Assembly (NCBI GenBank): GCA_900552385.1
Contig: URZI01000001.1
Location: 237,919 to 301,918, forward strand
Reading direction: 5' to 3'
From: an uncultured Collinsella sp.
Lineage (GTDB): Bacteria > Actinomycetota > Coriobacteriia > Coriobacteriales > Coriobacteriaceae
Length of the DNA: 64,000 nt
This document shows, one piece after another, positions 17,035 through 25,073 of this stretch. Positions within the stretch are counted from its first letter, which is position 1. Each line of letters starts with the position of its first letter. The notes beneath the pieces were generated by a model. That model had not been told where the DNA came from. It ran no database searches and saw only the letters and a program-made list of their open reading frames with translations. The translations under genes and the position numbers were made by a program.

Positions 17035-20000
17035 ATGAAAGCGAATTCAGAAAAAACTAAGCAGAGTAAAAAAGCGACGCGCCGCGTACTGGCAGGCGTT
17101 TTGTGCGGAGCCTCCGTGTTGAGCCTGGTACTGTCGCTCGTCATGCCTCCGATCTCGCAGGCCATCGCCAACGATGCCCAGACAGTTTCTACCGCGGAAA
17201 CTGTAATGGGGGGGGGTTCCTCAAGTGAGTCCGCTGCTGTAGGTAACACCAGCGAGGATGCCGAAAACCAGAATAGCGACGAGACCGATGGCGGCGAGTC
17301 TGGCTCTTCAAATAGTGTTGAGCAGGCTCAGAGTGCGAATGCGGCTTCAGCGGGAGCGACGGCCACCGTGAAGCCGGGAATTTACGTTCCCACGTCTATC
17401 GGTATCGGTACGAATATCAATGTCTCAACCCCTGATCCCGGCGTGGCCACCTACGTCGGCCGCGACATGTACATCGGTGGTAAGCCGAGCGATAAGCCGA
17501 GCGACGGCACTATCGATCTTGATGCGGACAACGCCCCCACCGGCTCATATGCCGCTGAGGCGGAGGGCCTTACCGTGGTCCGTGGCAAGCTTGCCATGAA
17601 TCCACTCAAAGAGAGCTGGCCCTATAATAATAGTGGCGGCGCTGGTTTCCGCTTTGGCACCGTTGGTTTTGGTTCCCAGTTCCGTCCTGTCTACGGCAGC
17701 ACCGTGCTTGCGGTCGCCGGAATCGACAGTGCGATCACCAAAATGAGCGTTGGTTACAACGGCAACTTGCCGGGGGCGACTACCGTTGGCGCTTGGAACA
17801 AAGGCGCTTGGGTCGGACAGCAGAGACCTTCTGAGGGCGCGACTCCTTCCGGCTTTGCCTACACCGCGCAAATCGCAGGCCCCATCACATACTGGCGCGA
17901 TAGCGACTATAAACGCCAGTCTGTGGTGACAATGCAGGGTAATTGGTACGAGGGCTTGTCTGCTCTGGAAAGCACCCTGTTCAATAAAGCTGTTGATTTG
18001 ACTAATGTCAACGGTAGCGATTATTCGAGCTATAACGGTACAAATGGATACCTCTCGAAGCTATCGAAACAGCTCGACTCGTTTGAAGATACCGGCGAGG
18101 TGGATGTCAACGGCTTTGCAGAGCCTAATAGCAACTACGTCATCAACAAGTACAATAACGACGGAACAAGCTATACACTCAAATTCGATGGTAGCGACGA
18201 TGGTAGCGGCAAGTCTGTTTCCGGTGCGCTCGATACCGGAATCCCGGGCAATAAGATTCGCAACACCGAGCGACTCATCACCTTTACCGGCGATGGAACT
18301 TCTATGCAACAGGTCTTCACCATCGCCGGTTCCGAGCTCTCCAACTGGAAGGATGGCGTCTACTACCGCGGCGTCGACTTTAAGTTCACCAATATCCCCG
18401 AAGGCGCATCCATTGTCGTGAACGTTACAGGTACTAATCCTGTCGAGTTCCACAACGGCTGGCGCTTCTGGTGGGGAGATACAGAAATATCTCGCGGTTA
18501 CGAGAGTCAGTACGCCAAGAAAGACCTTGACGCGAAATACTCGCTGGCCTCCCAGTCCATCATGTGGAACTTCGTCGATACCACCAGCCTTACCATTCGA
18601 GGCGGCATCGCGGGAGAGGACCGCGCGGACTGGGGATACAGTGGCACAGTCAGCGGTGCTAAGTGGACTGACGACGATCCTGCGGCGGCTATGATCGGAT
18701 CGATTCTCGTTCCCAACGGAAGTTTCGACGACCATGTGACTACCAACGGTCGCGTTTATGTGGGCGTCGATTTCTCAATGAACAGCCCGAAGGTTGCCGC
18801 AGCATTTGGTGAGGGTAACTCGGCTTCCGTCATCGATATGGATCAGGAGCGCCACAACTTCCCATGGTCCGGTACTTACACGCCCGACGGGTCCGCGGTT
18901 GCGTGGGGCAAGGTTGACGCTGCAGACGACACCACACCGCTCGCAGGTTCTGAGTGGGCGATTTACGCGAACAAAAATGATGCGGAAAACGATTGGGACC
19001 GCATCGTCTCTATTGTGGATAACGGCACGAATGACTCCGATTCTACCGTTGGCACCATTCAGTACGACTACCTGAACCAAAAGGCCACCATTGGCGACAC
19101 GAACTACTTCACGTACTACATTCGCGAGGTCAAGGCGCCGGAGGGCTACCAGAAGTCAGACACCATCTACTACGCCACTATGAACAATACTGGCGAGATG
19201 CCGAACTATGTCCAGGGTTATGTGGATAAGAACGGGAACCAGGTTCCGTTCGAGAATAACCCCACAGGTACCATTCCCAACACCAAGATCATCACCGGTA
19301 CGGTGTCTTGGACCAAGGTGGTGGAGGGCGACGCAGATCACACTCCTTTGGCTGGTTCCGAGTGGAAGCTAGCGAAACTGGGTGCCAATGGCTTGACTGA
19401 GGAGAAGTCCTGGACCGTGAGCGATCAGTCGGCTTCGAGCGAAACCACTTGGGCCGATACCGACGACACGAATGGCAAGTTCACATTGGCCGGTCTGCTG
19501 CCGGGCACGTACACGCTCACGGAGACCCAGGCTCCGTTTGGCTACGAACTGAACAAGAACACCTACAAGTTCACGGTGGACAGCACAAACGGCTCCATTG
19601 CGTGGAAAGAGAACGAGCAGCTGAGCATCGTTAGTGGCACTACGTACATCTCCGACAAGTGCAGTGCTACGTCCGTGAAGATCCCGGTGACCAAATCCGT
19701 TCGCAATACGGACTGGCCGAAGGACGATAAAGGCAAATATGTGCCGTTCGAGTTCAGCATTGAGGCTACCGGTGACTATGCAGCCACAGCCCCCATGCCC
19801 GAAGCGTCCAAGATTTCTGTTGCCCCAGAGGCAGGGGAGACCGATGCCGCCAAGCTCAACAACATCACGGCGACCTTTGGCGCCATGACGTTCAACAAGT
19901 CGCACCTGTCCGATACCCCCGGTACGGCGGATGACTACGCCAGGACCTACACCTACACGGTGAAGGAGATCGCGCCTACCACCGGTGTCATCGATAAGCT

Positions 20001-20358
20001 CCGCTACTCCAAGGCCGAGTACCAGGTTGCCGTCACGGTGAAGGCCGTCATGAATGAGACCACTGGCAAGTACACCGGTCTTACCACCTCTACCACCGTT
20101 ACGCAGATGAAGGATGACATGGGCAACACCCTTGGCGAGAACGGGCAGGGCGTCGCGGTTCAAACCTCCGCCGGTGCGGACTCAACCATCATTCCCGTCT
20201 CCACCTTTACCAACACCTACTCCACCACTCTGCCCCTTTCTGGTATGTCGGGCGTCACTCTGACGTACCTTGCCGGCGCGGCGGTGCTTTGCGCTGCTGC
20301 GGCCTGGATGCACATTCGTCGCAAGGCGAATGTGAAGGGAGGTAAGCGTCGTGAATAA
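17035..20358 (+). CDS. Large LPxTG-type pilus/surface adhesin with CnaB and isopeptide-linkage domains
   Basis: 1107 residues. A Sec signal (residues 1-47, with twin Lys/Arg then VLAGVLCGASVLSLVLSLVM) is followed by a Ser/Gly/Glu-rich linker containing the G9 tract. Residues about 100-610 form a large region that I cannot assign and that is likely the adhesive head. Two CnaB-type domains follow (about 620-735 and 755-875), each with a TPLAGSEW start and an E-box-like end (REVKAPEGY, LTETQAPFGY). A Spy0128/FctA-like pilin isopeptide domain spans about 880-1060. The sorting signal LPLSG (1065-1069), a membrane helix and an RRKANVKGGKRR tail end the protein. It is probably the tip adhesin; it overlaps the next gene by 8 bases. 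Confidence 0.85.
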   Translation: MKANSEKTKQSKKATRRVLAGVLCGASVLSLVLSLVMPPISQAIANDAQTVSTAETVMGGGSSSESAAVGNTSEDAENQNSDETDGGESGSSNSVEQAQSANAASAGATATVKPGIYVPTSIGIGTNINVSTPDPGVATYVGRDMYIGGKPSDKPSDGTIDLDADNAPTGSYAAEAEGLTVVRGKLAMNPLKESWPYNNSGGAGFRFGTVGFGSQFRPVYGSTVLAVAGIDSAITKMSVGYNGNLPGATTVGAWNKGAWVGQQRPSEGATPSGFAYTAQIAGPITYWRDSDYKRQSVVTMQGNWYEGLSALESTLFNKAVDLTNVNGSDYSSYNGTNGYLSKLSKQLDSFEDTGEVDVNGFAEPNSNYVINKYNNDGTSYTLKFDGSDDGSGKSVSGALDTGIPGNKIRNTERLITFTGDGTSMQQVFTIAGSELSNWKDGVYYRGVDFKFTNIPEGASIVVNVTGTNPVEFHNGWRFWWGDTEISRGYESQYAKKDLDAKYSLASQSIMWNFVDTTSLTIRGGIAGEDRADWGYSGTVSGAKWTDDDPAAAMIGSILVPNGSFDDHVTTNGRVYVGVDFSMNSPKVAAAFGEGNSASVIDMDQERHNFPWSGTYTPDGSAVAWGKVDAADDTTPLAGSEWAIYANKNDAENDWDRIVSIVDNGTNDSDSTVGTIQYDYLNQKATIGDTNYFTYYIREVKAPEGYQKSDTIYYATMNNTGEMPNYVQGYVDKNGNQVPFENNPTGTIPNTKIITGTVSWTKVVEGDADHTPLAGSEWKLAKLGANGLTEEKSWTVSDQSASSETTWADTDDTNGKFTLAGLLPGTYTLTETQAPFGYELNKNTYKFTVDSTNGSIAWKENEQLSIVSGTTYISDKCSATSVKIPVTKSVRNTDWPKDDKGKYVPFEFSIEATGDYAATAPMPEASKISVAPEAGETDAAKLNNITATFGAMTFNKSHLSDTPGTADDYARTYTYTVKEIAPTTGVIDKLRYSKAEYQVAVTVKAVMNETTGKYTGLTTSTTVTQMKDDMGNTLGENGQGVAVQTSAGADSTIIPVSTFTNTYSTTLPLSGMSGVTLTYLAGAAVLCAAAAWMHIRRKANVKGGKRRE
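17208..17216 (+). repeat. G9 homopolymer in the coding sequence of the pilus adhesin (candidate phase-variation tract)
   Basis: Nine consecutive G residues encode the Met-Gly-Gly-Gly junction at about residues 58-61, just after the signal peptide. With nine Gs the frame is open. With ten it meets TGA within 7 codons, and with eight it meets TAG within about 11 codons. This is the usual design of slipped-strand on/off switching. Confidence 0.75.
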
Positions 20359-22009
20359 GAAAGTTTGCTCCTTCCCGATCTTGTTTGCGCTGCTTACCCT
20401 CCTGATCGGCACCTGCGCGGTTGTGTTCCCCGCTTCCGCGCAGGCCGCGCCGACCTCGACCGGTTCCATCACGGTGAGCGGCACCGTGGCGAGCAGATAC
20501 GACGCCTACCAGATCTTTAGCGCCAACGTCGTCGACGGCGACAGCGACGCCGAGATCGCCACCGACCTCGCCTGGGCAAGCGACGCCGCGCTGCCTGTGC
20601 TGCACAGCGCCGGCATGCCCAATTCCCAGACTACCGCGCAGGAAGCTGCCGAGTGGCTCAACACCGATTCCCACCTTACGAGCGCGCTGAGCGCACAGCT
20701 CGCTCGTTCCCTCCAGAGCTCTGGCGCCGTGCCCGTGGCCCTTAACGCGGGCACGACGGCCGAGCTGCCCTGCGGCTACTGGCTCATCGTCGCCGACGAC
20801 GACGCCATTTCCCAGGGCGAGGCCGGCACCGCGCCGATCATGGCCCTGGTGGGCGGCAGCGCCGTCACCGTCAAGCCCAAGACCGCGACGCCCAAGGTCA
20901 AAAAGCATGTGCTGGAGGACAGCGCCGCCGCCTGGCAGAAGGCCGCCGACGCCACGGTCGCCGACGACCTGTACTGGCGCCTCTCTGCCACGGTCCCGGC
21001 CGGGCTCACTGCCTACGACACCTATACGGTGCGGTTCGTCGACACCATGAGCGCGGGGCTCGACCCCTCCAAGGTGGCCGCGAGCATGCGCGTGTACGCG
21101 GCGGCGGGCGCGGACGGCGGCTTCGACGCGGTCCAGACCGACAAGGACGGTCGCGCCGGCACCGACCCCGCGAAGGGCTGGACCGACATCACGGCCCAGT
21201 GCGCCACCAAGGTGGCGGTCGACGGTAAGACCTTCACCGTGCGCACCGGCGACCTCATCGCCGCGCTCGGCGGGGTCGACGCCTTCACCGCGGGCGCCCG
21301 CGTGGTCGCCGTGTACAATGCGCCGCTCAACAGCGCATGCAACCACGGCATCGCGAAGGGCAACCCCAACGAGGTCTACCTGCGCTACCCGCGCTCTCCC
21401 TTTGCCGACCAGTCCGGCGACGCCGGCTTTACCCGCACGCCGAGCGACGACGCGTGCGCCTACACCTGGGATCTCGCGCTCACCAAGCGCGGCAGCGACG
21501 GCGACAAGCCGCTTGCCGGGGCGGTCCTGAGCATCGCTGACGACCGCGGTCGCACACTGGCGGCCGACGGCACGTGGGATGCGGAGGGCAAGGCCACCGT
21601 CACCACGGGCGAGGACGGCCGCGTGACCGTCTCGGGCGTGGACTCGGGCAAGCTGGAGGTCCGCGAGCTCAAGGCGCCCAAGGGCTACACCGCCTTTGAG
21701 GGCACGCGCTCCGTGACGGTTAAGGCCGAGGGCCTGGACGTCGACCAGGTGGCCGCCGCCAAGCCCAAGCTCACCATCACGGCCGAGTCGCCCCTGCGCG
21801 CCGACAGCGCGGACGGGTCGACGGGCAGCCTGGAGGCGTCGCTCATCAACACGCCCACCGGCACACCCCCTAGCATTACCACCGGAGGCTTTATGCCCTC
21901 GACTGGCGATATGGCAATGTACGCCGCGGCCGCCGCAGCGGTCGCCGGAGCCGCGCTCATTGTGGTCGCGCTCCTGGTCAAGCGGGGAGGTGGCAGCCAT
22001 AAAGAGTAG
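20351..22009 (+). CDS. LPxTG-type pilin with CnaB domain (minor or basal pilin)
   Basis: 552 residues from a GTG at 20351, with GGAGGT at 20339. Signal peptide 1-32 (FPILFALLTLLIGTCAVVFPASAQA). Residues about 35-180 resemble the N-terminal domain of the third pilus protein in this locus (ITVSGTVASRYDAYQIF...GYWLIVADDD). A SpaA-like middle domain with ATPKVKKHV spans about 185-375, and a CnaB domain (DKPLAGAVLSI...KLEVRELKAPKGY) about 380-470. The C-terminus has the non-canonical sorting signal MPSTG (515-519), a hydrophobic helix and KRGGGSHKE. The first position of the motif is Met instead of Leu. GC content is higher than in the flanking pilin genes, hinting at a different origin or a recombination history. 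Confidence 0.85.
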   Translation: MNKKVCSFPILFALLTLLIGTCAVVFPASAQAAPTSTGSITVSGTVASRYDAYQIFSANVVDGDSDAEIATDLAWASDAALPVLHSAGMPNSQTTAQEAAEWLNTDSHLTSALSAQLARSLQSSGAVPVALNAGTTAELPCGYWLIVADDDAISQGEAGTAPIMALVGGSAVTVKPKTATPKVKKHVLEDSAAAWQKAADATVADDLYWRLSATVPAGLTAYDTYTVRFVDTMSAGLDPSKVAASMRVYAAAGADGGFDAVQTDKDGRAGTDPAKGWTDITAQCATKVAVDGKTFTVRTGDLIAALGGVDAFTAGARVVAVYNAPLNSACNHGIAKGNPNEVYLRYPRSPFADQSGDAGFTRTPSDDACAYTWDLALTKRGSDGDKPLAGAVLSIADDRGRTLAADGTWDAEGKATVTTGEDGRVTVSGVDSGKLEVRELKAPKGYTAFEGTRSVTVKAEGLDVDQVAAAKPKLTITAESPLRADSADGSTGSLEASLINTPTGTPPSITTGGFMPSTGDMAMYAAAAAAVAGAALIVVALLVKRGGGSHKE

Positions 22010-22117
22010 CTGGCAGCCCCACAGAGAGCGGGGCGAGACGTAGCGAAGTAGATGCTAAGACACAGACAGATGATGACCGATCGAATGAGTTACGAAGTAG
22101 AAAGCAGAGGAAAGAAG

Positions 22118-23875
22118 ATGCACATGAACAAGAACATCGCACGCCTGGCAGTAACCGCTGGCCTCACAGCAGCGCTGAGCTTCGGCGGAGTTATGGCCCC
22201 GGTGACCATGGCGTTTGCTGAGTGCGTGCCAACGGTGGCTGCGGAGAATGGCAAGGTGTTTATCACTGACCCTGACACTGAATATACCGACACATCTTTC
22301 AAGGGCATCCAGATTTTCAAGGCGACGGTCACACAGAATAAGGATGGAAATACCTGGTCAGGTGATAAGACGCTTTCCGATATCGATTGGGCATCGCTTG
22401 AAGTTCAAAAAGCTGTGATCGGTGCATTTACTCGCGCCGATGGAACTCGCGTCGATGGAGCTCCTCGTACGGATACAAGCGCTCAGGCTTGGGCCAAGTA
22501 CATTAATGATCATGCCGGTGATAAAGTTGGTCAGACTGCCAAGGTTGACGCTGACTCCACGTTGGATAAGATTGCTGCCGCACTTGAGGGCTCGAATCTA
22601 ACCTGGACAAAACCGAGCGATTCCAGCAAGGGTAACTTTGAGAGTCTGGACCAAGGCTACTGGCTTTTCGTGACCGATGTGCCCAGTAAGACCGGCAATA
22701 CTGACGCGTACACTTCGCCGATTTTCACCATTGTCGGTGGCTCTGACGTTAATGTAGCCCCCAAGAAGAGCGTCCCCAACGTGACCAAGGCCGTCAAGGA
22801 CGACAATAATGGCAGCTTTGTGACTGATGAGAGTAAAAATGTCTTCGAGGCGCCCAATAGGGTTGCGGACTCTGCATCCGACCAGCTGATTGAATACCAG
22901 CTTGCAGGTACCGTGGCCAGCAATATCAATACTTATAAAGAGTATAGCTATACCTTCACCGATGTTCTGCCTTCTACGATGGTGCCCGAGCTCGTTAATG
23001 ATAAGCCCGTTGTTAAGGTAAAGATTGGCGACAAAACGGTTGAGCCGAAATACTATGATGCACAGTACAACACTGCCAAGAACGAGCTTGTTGTTTCTTT
23101 TGGCAACCTTAAGAAAGAAATTAAATCCGACAAGGATGAGGTTATTACCGTTAGCGGTAGCTCCAAAATCTATGTGAACTATAAGGCGAAGCTCGACCCT
23201 ACTAAAGTTAAGGCCGATATGCTCGGTAAAGGCCAGAAGAACACCGTTACTCTGACCTATTCCAATAACCCTCACTCTACCGAAACGGGCACAACAGTCG
23301 TACATCCCGCTTATGATTACACCTACGGCATTGACGTCACCAAGGTTGGTGATGAAGAAACCCCTAAGAAGCTCTCTGGTGTTGTGTTTAAGCTGCAGGA
23401 GAAGAACGGCGGCACTGTCGAGGACGAGTACATTGATGCTAACGGAGTAAAGCAGGCGAACGCCGAGAATGCCAAGCTCACCACGACCGAGGACGGCAAG
23501 ATTAGCGTCATCGGTCTCGATGAGGGCACTTACGTCCTCACGGAGGTCACGCCCGCGCCTGGCTACGATAACTCTCACGGCAACAAGGGCATCACGTTCA
23601 CCATTACGCGTGGTACGCTTTCCGAGAGCGACGCCACCGTGGTAAATCCTGCGGTTGCGGTAACTGACGGAGACAATACGGGCCTCGTTAAAGCCGAAAA
23701 CTCCACTGACGGCATGGTGCACCTCACCGTTACCGATAAGAAGGGCTCCGGCCTCCCGCTCACCGGCCTTAACGGTGTGACCTTCACTTGGATCGCTGGC
23801 GGCGCGGTGCTCGTCATCGGCGTGGCGCACCTCATCCGCAGCCGTAAGCAGGCTGAGGAGTCCGAGCAGGAGTAA
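22118..23875 (+). CDS. Major (backbone) pilin, SpaA/FimA type, LPLTG-anchored
   Basis: 585 residues from ATG 22118, with AGAGG at 22106-22110; an in-frame ATG at 22052 lacks a site. The signal peptide ends near FAECV. The protein has an N-terminal D1-like domain (about 35-215, FKGIQIFKATV...GYWLFVTDVP), a middle domain starting KKSVPNVTKAVKDD (candidate pilin-motif lysine), and a CnaB domain (YGIDVTKVGDEETPKKLSGVVFKL...GTYVLTEVTPAPGY, with the E-box glutamate) that should form an internal isopeptide bond. LPLTG (546-550), a helix and RSRKQAEESEQE complete the sorting signal. Lower GC than its neighbour. It probably forms the shaft, polymerised by the class C sortase at 25074. Confidence 0.87.
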   Translation: MHMNKNIARLAVTAGLTAALSFGGVMAPVTMAFAECVPTVAAENGKVFITDPDTEYTDTSFKGIQIFKATVTQNKDGNTWSGDKTLSDIDWASLEVQKAVIGAFTRADGTRVDGAPRTDTSAQAWAKYINDHAGDKVGQTAKVDADSTLDKIAAALEGSNLTWTKPSDSSKGNFESLDQGYWLFVTDVPSKTGNTDAYTSPIFTIVGGSDVNVAPKKSVPNVTKAVKDDNNGSFVTDESKNVFEAPNRVADSASDQLIEYQLAGTVASNINTYKEYSYTFTDVLPSTMVPELVNDKPVVKVKIGDKTVEPKYYDAQYNTAKNELVVSFGNLKKEIKSDKDEVITVSGSSKIYVNYKAKLDPTKVKADMLGKGQKNTVTLTYSNNPHSTETGTTVVHPAYDYTYGIDVTKVGDEETPKKLSGVVFKLQEKNGGTVEDEYIDANGVKQANAENAKLTTTEDGKISVIGLDEGTYVLTEVTPAPGYDNSHGNKGITFTITRGTLSESDATVVNPAVAVTDGDNTGLVKAENSTDGMVHLTVTDKKGSGLPLTGLNGVTFTWIAGGAVLVIGVAHLIRSRKQAEESEQE

Positions 23876-23975
23876 CGCTCGCTCACCCATCCCTTTGGCA
23901 GGTGGGATGTGATGGCCATGAGACTTGCGGACACTTTTCTCGCCCATCCACGTTCTTGCTTTGCCATTCTTTTTT

Positions 23976-24014
23976 CGGGGCAGACTCCGCACTGGAGTCT
24001 GCCCCGTTCTTTTT
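23976..24014 (+). terminator. Terminator after the pilin genes
   Basis: CGGGGCAGACTCC pairs with the inverse TGGAGTCTGCCCCG over a GCAC loop and is followed by TTCTTTTT. It separates the pilins from the small-peptide units and the sortase, so the sortase must have its own promoter or rely on read-through. Confidence 0.9.
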
Positions 24015-24062
24015 GGACAACGCGGCCAGGATTCATTGCCCGATGGATCAAGCGTATGAATA

Positions 24063-24078
24063 TCGAACAGATGTTTGC
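24063..24078 (+). promoter_or_regulatory. LexA-like SOS box, copy 1
   Basis: TCGAACAGATGTTTGC fits CGAAC-N4-GTTYG, the Gram-positive and actinobacterial LexA operator pattern, with one asymmetric base. It lies 103 bases before the small ORF. Confidence 0.6.
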
Positions 24079-24180
24079 AAATATTGCGTTTACCAGCTGT
24101 AAGTGCGAGTGCTCGCAGTAAAATACCCTTGCGACGCATCCCGTGCGCGGGCGGCCGACGACTCGATCGGAGGTCCCCAA

Positions 24181-24333
24181 ATGCTGAAATTCCTTAACGC
24201 GCTCGCCGCCCTCGCGGCGGTGGGCTCGTTCGTCATCGCGTTTCTTGACTCGTATGAAGTTCGGTTTAAGGTCCGTAGGCGCACGCGCGGTGCGGACGGT
24301 AGAAGGCATTTGCGCCGTAACAAGCGCAAATAA
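24181..24333 (+). CDS. Small basic membrane peptide, copy 1
   Basis: 50 residues from ATG 24181, with GGAGGT at 24170. An N-terminal hydrophobic helix (FLNALAALAAVGSFVIAFL, about 4-22) is followed by a strongly basic tail (KVRRRTRG, RRHLRRNKRK). I do not recognise a family. The size, single helix and cationic tail, an upstream LexA-like box and a structured 3' region are what is seen in SOS-induced type I toxin peptides such as TisB, but the sequence itself is not similar to any I know. Alternatively it could be a pilus-locus accessory membrane protein. Near-identical to the copy at 24662. Confidence 0.65.
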   Translation: MLKFLNALAALAAVGSFVIAFLDSYEVRFKVRRRTRGADGRRHLRRNKRK

Positions 24334-24337
24334 GAAT

Positions 24338-24364
24338 GCCCGGGGTTCGGAGCCCGGACATTTA
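24338..24364. terminator. Hairpin after small peptide copy 1 (terminator-like)
   Basis: AATGCCCGGG and a slightly imperfect inverse, CCCGGACATTT, lie just after the stop codon. The equivalent of copy 2 at about 24814-24842 is better paired (ATGCCCGGG / CCCGGGCAT). The palindrome could terminate transcription from either side. Confidence 0.6.
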
Positions 24365-24543
24365 ACAACGTCGGAAACTGGTCGCCCGCGCTCCTAAGTA
24401 CTTACGCGGGGTGCGTCGTTTCCTGTAGTTATTGTATCCCGAATTGCCCCGCCGATTCGGGACATTTTGAAAACGCAAACACGTCGGGCAAACGCGGACA
24501 ATGCGGCCAAGCTCCTCTGGACGGGGAACCGTGTTTGTAACTA

Positions 24544-24559
24544 TCGAACAAATGTTTGT
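24544..24559 (+). promoter_or_regulatory. LexA-like SOS box, copy 2
   Basis: TCGAACAAATGTTTGT, again CGAAC-N4-GTTTG, exactly 481 bases after copy 1. The four central bases differ but the operator half-sites are kept, which argues for function. Confidence 0.6.
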
Positions 24560-24661
24560 CAAAATCGCGTTTACCAGGCGTGGGTGCATACACTCGCAGT
24601 AAAATACCCTTGCGACGCATCCCGTGCGTGGGCGGCCGACGACTCGATCGGAGGTCACCAT

Positions 24662-24811
24662 ATGCTGAAATTCCTTAACGCGCTCGCCGCCCTCGCGGCG
24701 GTGGGCACGTTCGTCATCGCGTTTTTTGACTCGTATGAGGTTCGGTTTAAGGTCCGTAGGCGCACGCGCGGTGCGGACGGTGGACGGCATTTGCGTCGAA
24801 AGCGCAAATAA
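24662..24811 (+). CDS. Small basic membrane peptide, copy 2
   Basis: 49 residues from ATG 24662, with GGAGGT about 8 bases upstream. It differs from copy 1 by a few conservative changes (Ser to Thr, Leu to Phe in the helix) and one deleted Asn in the tail. Preservation of the frame, the helix and the basic tail despite divergence of the spacers suggests both copies are under selection. The same caveats on function apply as for copy 1. Confidence 0.65.
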   Translation: MLKFLNALAALAAVGTFVIAFFDSYEVRFKVRRRTRGADGGRHLRRKRK

Positions 24812-25073
24812 GAATGCCCGGGGGTCGGATCCCGGGCATTTAACAAAAGCTGAAAACTAGGCCGCCCGCGCTCTCGTACACTTACGCGGGGTGCGTCGTT
24901 TTCTATTGACATTGTATCCCGAATCGCTCAGCCGATTCGGGACATTTTGAAAACTCAAATGCGGGCCCATACTCGCACTGCGCAATGCTGCCAAGCTGCG
25001 TTGTCCGGCGTGGAAGCTCGCTAATCGGCTATTATTTGTTTAGACAACTTGAGTTGAAGAGGAGTGACCGGCG

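Larger units (their letters stand above)
24057..25010 (+). repeat. Two tandem copies of a 480-bp small-peptide unit
   Basis: The second copy starts 481 bases after the first. Each unit holds, in order, a LexA-like box, the conserved string CTCGCAGTAAAATACCC, a GGAGGT site, a small ORF, and three hairpins. The coding parts are nearly identical and the spacer parts have diverged more. The non-coding parts are 23876-24180, 24334-24661 and 24812-25073. Confidence 0.85.

Noticed and set aside
17208..17216. G9 tract as a sequencing error
   Set aside because: The frame is open on both sides with nine Gs and matches the domain layout. An error in one assembly cannot be ruled out, but either neighbouring length gives a truncated protein, which is itself what slipped-strand switching would produce.
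20255..22000. 581-residue minus-strand open frame over the second pilin
   Set aside because: Arg/His/Gly-rich composition and no start signal; the plus strand has signal peptide, CnaB domain and sorting signal.
24057..25010. Small peptides as pilus structural subunits
   Set aside because: No signal-peptidase site, no sorting signal and no CnaB-like sequence; a single helix with a basic tail points to a membrane peptide.
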